Shown here: piece after piece, positions 6,219 through 13,253 of the stretch
Layout of the letters: each line of letters starts with the position of its first letter
Numbering within the stretch: position 1 is the first letter of the stretch
NCBI GenBank assembly: GCA_902795955.1
Contig: CADBNJ010000166.1
Span: forward strand, 1 to 18,081
From: Oscillospiraceae bacterium
Lineage (GTDB): Bacteria; Bacillota; Clostridia; Saccharofermentanales; Saccharofermentanaceae
Length of the DNA: 18,081 bases
Reading direction: 5' to 3'
Position numbers and translations under genes: made by a program
The notes under the pieces: model-generated
What the model was told of the DNA's origin: nothing
What the model saw: only the letters and a program-made list of their open reading frames with translations
Database searches by the model: none

Positions 6219-7166
6219 ATGAAAACGATCAGCGTATTGATCCCCTGTTATAACGAGCAGGACAACGTCGTCCCGATGAGTGAAGAACTTGTCAAACTCT
6301 TTGACGATAAGTTATCGGCATATCAATATGAGATCGTTTTTATAGACAACGATTCCACAGACAATACAAGAGCGCTGCTCCGGGATATATGCAGCAAGAA
6401 TACAAACATCAAGGCGATCTTCAATGCCAAGAACTTCGGCCAGTTCAACTCACCGTATTATGGAATGCTCCAGACGACCGGAGACTGTACGATTCTCTTG
6501 TGCTGTGACTTTCAGGATCCGCTCGAATATCTGCCGCAGATGGTGGAAGAGTGGGAAGCCGGCAATAAGATCATCGTTATGCAAAAAAATGCAAGCAACG
6601 AGAACAAATTCATGTATTTTCTGCGATCCTGCTACTACAAGATGATCCACAAGTTCTCCAATGTCGAGCAAATAGAGCATTTTACCGGATTCGGTCTGTA
6701 TGACAGATCATTTATAAACGTCATGCGTGAACTTGATGATCCGACTCCGTTCCTTCGCGGTGTGGTAGCGGAACTCGGATATAAGATCAAAGTTATCCAG
6801 TATACACAGCAACAGCGCAGGGCCGGCAAGACCCATAACAATTTTCATACGTTATATGATGCGGCAATGCTGGGTTTTACATCCTATACCAAGGTAGGAT
6901 TGCGTGCGGCTACATTTGTCGGGTTTTTCGTAGCGTTCATAAGTGTGATAATAGGAATAGTCTATTTGATACTTAAGTTAGTGTATTGGGACAGATTCAA
7001 CGCGGGCGCTGCACCAATGATCTTGGGAATGTTCTTTTTAGGAGCGGTACAGTTAGTCTTTCTAGGGTTGATAGGAGAATATATCTTGAGTATCAACACC
7101 AGGATCATGAAAAGACCTCTGGTAATAGAAGAGGAGAGAATCAATTTTGAGCAAAAGGAAAAGTAA
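6219..7166 (+). CDS. GtrB/ArnC/CsbB-like polyprenyl-phosphate glycosyltransferase (GT2)
   Basis: The 315-aa product should transfer a sugar from a nucleotide donor to undecaprenyl phosphate at the inner face of the membrane. The GT-A domain starts SVLIPCYNEQDNV, with FIDNDSTDNT near 41-50 and the DPM1-type DFQDP motif at 97-101. Two C-terminal membrane helices lie at about 232-257 and 265-292, as in GtrB, ArnC and CsbB. No good ribosome site lies close to the ATG: the nearest AAAGG is about 17 bases upstream. The following GtrA gene overlaps by 20 bases. The adjacent CDP-sugar operon makes a CDP-deoxysugar donor conceivable; UDP-sugars are the usual donors in this family. Confidence 0.9.
   Translation: MKTISVLIPCYNEQDNVVPMSEELVKLFDDKLSAYQYEIVFIDNDSTDNTRALLRDICSKNTNIKAIFNAKNFGQFNSPYYGMLQTTGDCTILLCCDFQDPLEYLPQMVEEWEAGNKIIVMQKNASNENKFMYFLRSCYYKMIHKFSNVEQIEHFTGFGLYDRSFINVMRELDDPTPFLRGVVAELGYKIKVIQYTQQQRRAGKTHNNFHTLYDAAMLGFTSYTKVGLRAATFVGFFVAFISVIIGIVYLILKLVYWDRFNAGAAPMILGMFFLGAVQLVFLGLIGEYILSINTRIMKRPLVIEEERINFEQKEK
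7131..7136 (+). promoter_or_regulatory. Shine-Dalgarno site supporting a TTG start for gtrA
   Basis: GAGGAG at 7131-7136 lies 10 bases before TTG 7147, inside the 3' end of the glycosyltransferase gene. It supports a non-ATG, overlapping start for the GtrA-family gene. Confidence 0.5.
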
Positions 7167-7671
7167 GGACCCCTCTTCTGCTTTACTTGTAAGATTTGAC
7201 AAATGGATCGAACGGACTGTGAGACGTTTTCTCTCACTGATCAATGCGGAACAAGATCCCAAGAGAACAGATTCTATCGTACAGTTTGTAAAATTCGGCC
7301 TTATCGGTCTCACTAATACGGTCATCAGCTATCTGCTGAATGCCGGAACTCTGCTCTTGCTGGAGAAGTACAATTGGGAATGGGATTACATCGCCGCGAA
7401 CATGGTCGCCTTTACACTGAGCGTATTATGGTCATTCTACTGGAACAACAAATATGTGTTTGTCAGGAAAGAGAATGAAGAGCGGGTCATATGGAAAGCT
7501 TTGCTGAAGACTTATATATCGTATGGGATCACGGGAATAGTACTGACTAATATCCTGTCGTTTGTGTGGATCAGTATCCTGGGAATATCGAAATACCTGG
7601 CACCTATTATCAACTTGGTGATCAGTGTTCCGCTGAACTTCATACTGAATAAGAAATGGTCGTTCAATTGA
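7147..7671 (+). CDS. GtrA/GtcA-family membrane protein (putative lipid-linked sugar flippase)
   Basis: 174-aa protein with four predicted membrane helices (about 46-72, 80-103, 120-146, 148-167) after a basic N-terminal tail. FVKFGLIGLTNTVISYLL and the terminal NKKWSF are typical of the GtrA family (Pfam GtrA). Family members are thought to flip polyprenyl-phosphate sugar across the membrane. The TTG start is backed by GAGGAG at 7131-7136 and the gene overlaps the GtrB-like gene by 20 bases, so the two are probably translationally coupled. With the YfhO-like protein next door it completes a GtrB-GtrA-YfhO set as known for lipoteichoic or wall teichoic acid glycosylation in Firmicutes. Confidence 0.88.
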   Translation: MSKRKSKDPSSALLVRFDKWIERTVRRFLSLINAEQDPKRTDSIVQFVKFGLIGLTNTVISYLLNAGTLLLLEKYNWEWDYIAANMVAFTLSVLWSFYWNNKYVFVRKENEERVIWKALLKTYISYGITGIVLTNILSFVWISILGISKYLAPIINLVISVPLNFILNKKWSFN

Positions 7672-7717
7672 CTGTCAGCGCTCCAAAGAAATGCCGAAGG
7701 CGCTTTATCCGGTCTCA

Positions 7718-7726
7718 TGATATAAT
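7718..7726 (+). promoter_or_regulatory. Possible extended -10 promoter before yfhO
   Basis: TG-A-TATAAT at 7718-7726 is an extended -10 element; no good -35 is seen 16-18 bases upstream. It lies in the 112-base gap between gtrA and yfhO. A second TATAAT at 7739-7744 lacks both an extended element and a -35. The gap has no convincing terminator, so yfhO may also be read from the upstream promoter. Confidence 0.35.
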
Positions 7727-7783
7727 TAACTTCACCGGTATAATTGATAACCTTTTTGCAAATGAGGAGAATGGACAGCGCTG

Positions 7784-10444
7784 ATGGATAGGACACTGGA
7801 GCTCAATAACCGTAAAAGCCATTCATTCACTTACTTTCTGGCATATACGCTTGCCTTTGCAGTTCTGTTCTTCTTTTGCTTCGGCATCCATCTCGTGATC
7901 AACAGGAAGTCGCTCTTGAACTACGTCGACTCATTCAATATGCACTATAACAGCTATATATATGCAGGCCGACTCTTCAAGGATTTCTGGAATACCTTCG
8001 AGTTCAGGCTGTGGGACCCCAATCTCGGTTATGGTGCAGATACATTCATTACGATCGGCGGATACTTCACTGATCCCCTCTATCTTTTAACGCTTTGGAT
8101 CCCTGAAAGGTTCTCTGAACTGGCCTTTAATTCGATCGTTGTATTCAGGCTGTATCTGGCGGGAATATCTTTTTCCGTTCTCTCATTTAAGCGCGGTAAC
8201 AGGTTCTATCCGACTCTTTGCGGTGCGATCATATATACTTTCTCTGCTTGTGCTTATATCGGGCTCAACCAGTCAGGATTCCTCATCCCTCTTTACATCC
8301 TTCCTCTGTTAGTCCTTGGCGCTGACATGCTCTACGAGAAGAAGAAACCCACTCTCTACGTGATCCTGCTGGCATACTTTGCGGTTGCTTCATTCTATTT
8401 TGTCTATATGTTTGCCATCATGATCGTTTGTTATTGTCTCCTCAAATGGTTCCTGACCCCCAAAGCCGAGAGGACGATCAAGGATCTGCTCAGCAAGTTC
8501 GCGTCATTCTTCCTGTATTCACTCTGGTCGGCGCTTATCGCGGCTTTCTCACTCATTCCGGTTGCTTTTGTAATGCAGGATATGGGAAGGCTGGACTTAA
8601 GGCGATATGTCCCTTTCCTCTATGATCTCGATTATTACAAAGACTTCTTCCAGGGATATATCACTTCTTATAATATGCTCAACAGAGACGCCATGATAGG
8701 CTCTTCCGTGCTTATCATCCTGTGCATTACCGTTCTCTTCATGCTCAAAAGGAGAGACTATCTGCGTCTAAAGACAGAGATCATCCTCATGACGCTGGGG
8801 CTTCTTATTCCTTTTGTCGGCTATATCTTCAACGGGATGAATTATCCTGCTAACCGCTGGTCTTTCTTCTACATTCTGGTCCTTGCTTACATGACCACAC
8901 TGATACTTCCCGAGATACCTGCTCTCCCCGCCAAAAAGAAACCGGCACTCATAATTGTGCCTGTCCTGTATCTCTGCCTGGGAATATCCGTTTTGGATGC
9001 CGGCAGAAGCGGCTTTGTGGTGATCGCTTCCAGTGCGGTTGTTACCGGAGTGTTGTTTTACTTTTCCCAAAAGATCCCGTCCAAATATTATGGTCTGACA
9101 TGCATAGTGGTCGCCGGCATTTCCGTAATACTTCCCGCGTATTTCCATTATTCGGCCAACACGAGTAATTCCATGCGCTATCTGGTTCCGGCCGGGGACG
9201 GTTATACAATGATAACAGAAGAAAACGGTCTGTCTCTCCTCAGCGGATTGGAGGTAAACGACGGTACCAGATATAATCACGCCAAGACCATCAATCATTA
9301 CCGTAATGTAAGCATGCTTACAGGCACGAGCGGAACCAATTTCTACTACAATATGTACAATAATTATGTTGATAAGTTCCACCAGAGCATCGGTCTTAAC
9401 ACGAATCCCTGCAACTTCAGTTACGACGGTCTTGACAGCCGAAGCGAACTCATGTCCCTGCTGGGTGTTAACTACTATCTTATAAACAGTGAACCGTCTG
9501 CACTCCCTGTCGGGTATTCATTGAATAACGCGGTCGAAGATCAGGAATATAAGCTCATTACTTCAGATTACAGGAATTCGCTGTTCACTCTTTTTGATCA
9601 GACCATATCGGAAGATGAATTCTACAGATTATCCCCTGCGCAAAAGCAGGATATTCTCATGAGAGCCTGTGTCACCAATACTTCCACAGACTCGGCAGAT
9701 GTATCTTCATCTGATGAGGTACCCTTCACCATCAGTTCGCTCGACGGAGACAATTCCGTCACAGATGATCTGATCAGGATAACGAAGGCAGAATCCGGCT
9801 TTGTTATGTCATTTGACAGTATCAGCGACGCCGAAGTATATCTCTACATTCAAGCCCTCGATAAGAAAGAGATCGATCCCATCAATTACTTTGTGCGTAT
9901 TTATGGTCAGACGGACGGAGAAGATATCCCTGCCCTTCACAACTTCTTCGTTGGAGCAACTTACGCAAATCATATGTATGGCGGAAAGCATGACTGGATG
10001 ATAAATGTCGGCAGGACAACCGAATCGATAGATCAGCTCCGCGTGGTGTTCGATGCTCCGGGTGACTATAGTTATGAATGCCTGAAGCTATACAAAAGAG
10101 ACACTGCCTCGATCGGGAATAATATTGCATCCCTCGATCACAACATAACTAATCTGCAAAATACGGCCAACAGATTGCAACTGGACTGCACTGTTGACAA
10201 GGAAAAACACCTGTTTATTGCTATCCCCTATTCAAAAGGATGGACAGCATACGATAACGGCCAGAAGATCGAAGTCCTCCATGGAGACATTGGTTTCATG
10301 GCTCTCAAGCTCGCTCCCGGCAGCCACCACATCGAAATGAAATACGAGACTTACGGTCTGAAGGCAGGCCTTATCATCAGTGCACTTTCTCTCACCGGAT
10401 TTGTTGTGTACACCATTATCCGCAGAAAGCGTAAGGATAGATAA
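7784..10444 (+). CDS. yfhO: YfhO-family multispanning membrane glycosyltransferase
   Basis: 886-aa protein with a hydrophobic N-terminal two thirds carrying roughly a dozen membrane helices (first at about 16-38), an outward domain from about 460 to 850, and one final helix at about 858-880 followed by a basic tail. The C-terminal pattern AIPYSKGWTAYDNGQ, then GFMALKLAPGSHHIEMKY, is the hallmark of YfhO proteins. These GT-C-type proteins use polyprenyl-phosphate sugars to decorate polymers outside the membrane. Length fits the family. GAGGAGA at 7764-7770 is 13 bases from ATG 7784, a long spacing; CTG 7781 is in frame, and an ATG at 7771 gives only a 6-codon frame. It ends 6 bases from a convergent gene. 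Confidence 0.88.
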   Translation: MDRTLELNNRKSHSFTYFLAYTLAFAVLFFFCFGIHLVINRKSLLNYVDSFNMHYNSYIYAGRLFKDFWNTFEFRLWDPNLGYGADTFITIGGYFTDPLYLLTLWIPERFSELAFNSIVVFRLYLAGISFSVLSFKRGNRFYPTLCGAIIYTFSACAYIGLNQSGFLIPLYILPLLVLGADMLYEKKKPTLYVILLAYFAVASFYFVYMFAIMIVCYCLLKWFLTPKAERTIKDLLSKFASFFLYSLWSALIAAFSLIPVAFVMQDMGRLDLRRYVPFLYDLDYYKDFFQGYITSYNMLNRDAMIGSSVLIILCITVLFMLKRRDYLRLKTEIILMTLGLLIPFVGYIFNGMNYPANRWSFFYILVLAYMTTLILPEIPALPAKKKPALIIVPVLYLCLGISVLDAGRSGFVVIASSAVVTGVLFYFSQKIPSKYYGLTCIVVAGISVILPAYFHYSANTSNSMRYLVPAGDGYTMITEENGLSLLSGLEVNDGTRYNHAKTINHYRNVSMLTGTSGTNFYYNMYNNYVDKFHQSIGLNTNPCNFSYDGLDSRSELMSLLGVNYYLINSEPSALPVGYSLNNAVEDQEYKLITSDYRNSLFTLFDQTISEDEFYRLSPAQKQDILMRACVTNTSTDSADVSSSDEVPFTISSLDGDNSVTDDLIRITKAESGFVMSFDSISDAEVYLYIQALDKKEIDPINYFVRIYGQTDGEDIPALHNFFVGATYANHMYGGKHDWMINVGRTTESIDQLRVVFDAPGDYSYECLKLYKRDTASIGNNIASLDHNITNLQNTANRLQLDCTVDKEKHLFIAIPYSKGWTAYDNGQKIEVLHGDIGFMALKLAPGSHHIEMKYETYGLKAGLIISALSLTGFVVYTIIRRKRKDR

Positions 10445-10450
10445 CAGCAA

Positions 10451-11050
10451 TCACAATGCCCCGGTTATCGCCTCGAGAAGCTCATCAAATTCTTCAAATG
10501 CCGGGAGATCCGGATTATCCCTCTTGATCTGTTCAGTACTCTTGAACAGGAACCCTGCCTTGGATGCCTTGATCATGCCGAGATCGTTATAGCTGTCGCC
10601 TGCAGCGATAGTGTCAAATCCTATACTCTGAAGCCCTTTGACAGTAGTCAGCTTGGAATTCTCTATTCTCATCTTAAACCCGGTGATCTCTCCGTCGGGT
10701 GCTACCTCAAGACTGTTGCAGAACAGCGACGGCCAGCCGAGCTTCCTCATGAGAGGCATTGCGAACTCCTCGAACGTATCGCTCAGTATTATAACCTGTG
10801 TCCTCTCTCTGAGTGCATCAAGGAACTCTCTGGCACCCGGGAGCGGCTCGATACGTGAGATGACCTCCTGTATCTGCGGAAGTCCTAATCCGTGCTCCTT
10901 CAGAATACCAAGCCTCCAGCGCATCAATTTATCGTAATCGGGTTCATCTCTGGTCGTGCGCTTAAGCTCCGGAATACCCGATTTCTTCGCGAAAGCGATC
11001 CATATCTCAGGGACCAGCACACCTTCCATATCAAGACATACAATGTTCAT
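10451..11050 (-). CDS. thrH: ThrH-like HAD phosphatase/phosphotransferase (phosphoserine phosphatase family)
   Basis: 199-aa HAD-superfamily protein. The N-terminus MNIVCLDMEGVLVPEIWIAF closely resembles Pseudomonas ThrH, including the unusual DxE in place of DxD (Asp7, Glu9). SDT is at 90-92, a Lys near 133, and GDSYND at 151-156. ThrH dephosphorylates phosphoserine and can pass the phosphate to homoserine. GGAGG lies about 7 bases before the ATG. It is the last gene of the minus-strand operon, 20 bases after the MBOAT gene, so it may handle a phosphorylated three-carbon compound of the acylation pathway instead of, or besides, serine synthesis. Family is clear; role here is inference. Confidence 0.85.
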   Translation of the reverse strand: MNIVCLDMEGVLVPEIWIAFAKKSGIPELKRTTRDEPDYDKLMRWRLGILKEHGLGLPQIQEVISRIEPLPGAREFLDALRERTQVIILSDTFEEFAMPLMRKLGWPSLFCNSLEVAPDGEITGFKMRIENSKLTTVKGLQSIGFDTIAAGDSYNDLGMIKASKAGFLFKSTEQIKRDNPDLPAFEEFDELLEAITGAL

Positions 11051-11070
11051 GCCAAACCTCCGTAACGATA

Positions 11071-12585
11071 TTATATACTAGCATAGATAAATGAACTTGC
11101 GTTATATCCGAGTCCGTACATTCCCCAGACAAGAACCGATGCGACCAGGAATACTATCACCAGCCAGGTCAGAACGGGCCTGCCTTCGGTGAGCTTAATG
11201 ACAGACCGCGGTTCATCCGTGTCCTTCGGTCTGAACTTATACAGATCAACAGCCGTGAGGATAAGAAGAGCAACGCCGAGAACAATATAGTCAGCCATAC
11301 CGAGACCGATGGCCGCCTCCCCTGCCGGAGCTGCAAATACAGCGCCGAGCATTCTTACGGCATCGGGAACATCCGCCGCACGGAAGAAAACAAAGCCCAG
11401 CAGCACGAGCACAAATGTCCTGAGTACCTGGAACAGCTTATACGGCAGCTTGTCGCTCTTAAGCACCGGTCTGATCTTCTCAAACAGGGGTTCGGCGATC
11501 ATTCCGGATACTATGTAGAAGCAATGCAGAAGTCCTGAGCCTATGATGTATTTCCACAGGCCGCCGTGCCAGTATCCGATGGCAGTCCAGAGTATGATCA
11601 TTGCAACATAGATCGGAACCTTCTTCCCCTTCTTCTTGCCCAGAGCTTTCTTGGAGACATCGCCGATCTTGACGAGAGGCGCACTCTTAAGGAGCGGGTA
11701 ATACAAATAATCTGCCAGGTAATCACCGAGCGTGATATGCCACCTTCTCCAGTATTCCCTGATGCTCCTTGCGAAATAAGGCGAATTGAAGTTCTCCGGC
11801 ATTCTGATATCAAGGAGCTGAGATACACCGATGACCACGTCCATGCATCCCGAGAAATCCGCATAGAGCTGTATAGCAAAGGCAAAGACTCCGAGCACCA
11901 CATATCCGCCCGTATATATGCCGTGATCGCCGTAGACGGCATTGACAATGACGCCGGCGCGCTCGGCAATGATCAGCTTCTTAAAGAATCCCCAGCATAT
12001 CCTGATAATACCGGTCCTGATGTTTGCAAGTGACAGGCGGTGTTCGCGGGCGATCTCGGCAGACAACACATCATACCTGTTCATCGGTCCGGATGTCAGA
12101 TAAGGGAAATAAGATCCGAATATGAAATACTTTATAAAATTCTTCTCAGGCTCCGTCTTGCCCCACAGACAATCGAGCACATATCCGATAAGCTGCAGCG
12201 TGTAAAATGACATGCCCAGCGGCACGGCGAAAGCAAGCCAGGATCCGGATGAAGCGCCGAGAAGAGCGTTCAGCTGCTCTTCAACCATCCCCATGACTCC
12301 ATAGAATTTGACTGCGCAGAGCAGCGCGAAGTTAAAGATAATGACAACGGCGGCTACCGTATTTTTGGCCGCAGGTTTTGCATCTTTGCGCCCTGTCAGA
12401 AGTCCTCCGATGAACGTAGTAACAATTGACAGCAATACAAAAGCAAAAGTGTATATTCCTGCAAAGCAGCAGAAAACGATATTGGCCGGCACGAGCACAT
12501 ACTGTCTGATCCTGACCGGACAAATATAATAGACAGCAAAGACAGCCGCAACAAATATCAGGAAATTAAAAGATACAAGGCTCAT
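11071..12585 (-). CDS. MBOAT-family membrane O-acyltransferase (DltB/AlgI-like)
   Basis: 504-aa polytopic membrane protein. The MBOAT signature is clear: SGPMNR near 165-170, a YADFSGCMD stretch at 241-249, YWRRWHITLGDYLADY around 278-293, and the catalytic His at about 340 in GYWHGG. The family moves acyl groups from the cytosol onto extracellular polymers (D-Ala in DltB, acetyl in AlgI). Its start overlaps the VOC gene stop (TGATG), implying coupling. Upstream in the operon lie a carrier protein and an FkbH-like loading enzyme, so the donor is probably an acyl-ACP, as DltC is for DltB. No DltD- or AlgJ/X-like partner is seen in the operon. Confidence 0.92.
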   Translation of the reverse strand: MSLVSFNFLIFVAAVFAVYYICPVRIRQYVLVPANIVFCCFAGIYTFAFVLLSIVTTFIGGLLTGRKDAKPAAKNTVAAVVIIFNFALLCAVKFYGVMGMVEEQLNALLGASSGSWLAFAVPLGMSFYTLQLIGYVLDCLWGKTEPEKNFIKYFIFGSYFPYLTSGPMNRYDVLSAEIAREHRLSLANIRTGIIRICWGFFKKLIIAERAGVIVNAVYGDHGIYTGGYVVLGVFAFAIQLYADFSGCMDVVIGVSQLLDIRMPENFNSPYFARSIREYWRRWHITLGDYLADYLYYPLLKSAPLVKIGDVSKKALGKKKGKKVPIYVAMIILWTAIGYWHGGLWKYIIGSGLLHCFYIVSGMIAEPLFEKIRPVLKSDKLPYKLFQVLRTFVLVLLGFVFFRAADVPDAVRMLGAVFAAPAGEAAIGLGMADYIVLGVALLILTAVDLYKFRPKDTDEPRSVIKLTEGRPVLTWLVIVFLVASVLVWGMYGLGYNASSFIYASI

Positions 12586-12995
12586 CAGAAATCACCATCC
12601 CCGGCGCTCTCCGTGACCAGTTCAATGATCCCGATATCGGCACTGACCATGAATATGACTTCGCGCCCGCCGAGCGCAGGAGCCGGCTCATTATCCCTGA
12701 TAACCATAAAGCCCTGCTTCTCGAGTTCGCTTCGTGCAGCCTCAAGGTCATCGACGATATAGCATAAATGATATGGCGAGTTCTTATAGTTCTTCAGGAG
12801 CGGATAGAGCGGCGATTCCTTGGAAGCCGGTTCTATCAATTCCACACGGTAATCACCGCTGCGCATGAAAGAGATATTCACATCGCGGACGTCATCATAC
12901 ACGACATCCTTCTCAACAGTAAATCCCAGCTTCCTGAATGCTTCCTCAGAGCGCCCAAGCCGCTTAACAAGATATCCGATGTGATGGACCTTCAT
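12585..12995 (-). CDS. VOC-superfamily protein resembling methylmalonyl-CoA epimerase
   Basis: 136-aa glyoxalase-fold protein. HHIGYLV at the N-terminus, VELIEP at 51-56, YHLCYIVDDLEAA at 75-87 and IIELV at 123-127 follow the methylmalonyl-CoA epimerase pattern. The four metal ligand positions look filled by His5, Glu52, His76 and Glu125. Epimerases of this type remove the alpha proton of an acyl thioester. In this operon a thioester on the neighbouring ACP is the likely substrate, perhaps to set the stereochemistry of a 2-hydroxyacyl group; this is inference. It starts 3 bases after the ACP stop and its stop overlaps the MBOAT start. The ribosome site is weak, so coupling is likely. Confidence 0.82.
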   Translation of the reverse strand: MKVHHIGYLVKRLGRSEEAFRKLGFTVEKDVVYDDVRDVNISFMRSGDYRVELIEPASKESPLYPLLKNYKNSPYHLCYIVDDLEAARSELEKQGFMVIRDNEPAPALGGREVIFMVSADIGIIELVTESAGDGDF

Positions 12996-12998
12996 CGA

Positions 12999-13238
12999 TC
13001 AGATTCTCTCTGAGATAATATCAACCATGGCACCGACGTTCTTCATGGAAGTCGTCTCACCCATTGAGAACTTGATGCCGAATGCTCTCTCGACCGCAAC
13101 AATGAGATTGATATGCTCGAGAGAGTCCCAGTCCTCGATATCATCGGCTGTGGTATCGTCGTTTACAACGATATCCTCATCATCAAAAACATCTTGAAAG
13201 ACCTCATTGAGCTTAACGTAGATCTCTTCTCTTGTCAT
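12999..13238 (-). CDS. Free-standing acyl carrier protein
   Basis: 79-aa acidic helical protein with the phosphopantetheine attachment motif WDSLEHINL; Ser at about residue 39 would carry the prosthetic arm. Length and acidity fit a discrete ACP or DltC-type carrier. A GGAGGA ribosome site precedes the ATG. It lies 15 bases after the FkbH-like gene and 3 bases before the VOC gene. Discrete ACPs beside FkbH proteins receive a glyceryl unit from 1,3-bisphosphoglycerate in polyketide and tetronate pathways. No polyketide synthase is present here, so the carrier probably feeds the MBOAT acyltransferase instead of chain elongation. Confidence 0.92.
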   Translation of the reverse strand: MTREEIYVKLNEVFQDVFDDEDIVVNDDTTADDIEDWDSLEHINLIVAVERAFGIKFSMGETTSMKNVGAMVDIISERI

Positions 13239-13253
13239 ATTTTCCTCCTGCCC

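Noticed and set aside
7672..7783. Possible terminator in the gap between gtrA and yfhO
   Set aside because: AGCGC/GCGCT and CCGGT/ACCGG pairs exist, but the loops are long (about 17-20 bases) and no T-run follows.
11309..12033. Plus-strand ORFs inside the MBOAT gene
   Set aside because: They are out-of-frame shadows of a well-supported membrane acyltransferase gene, with no recognisable domains.
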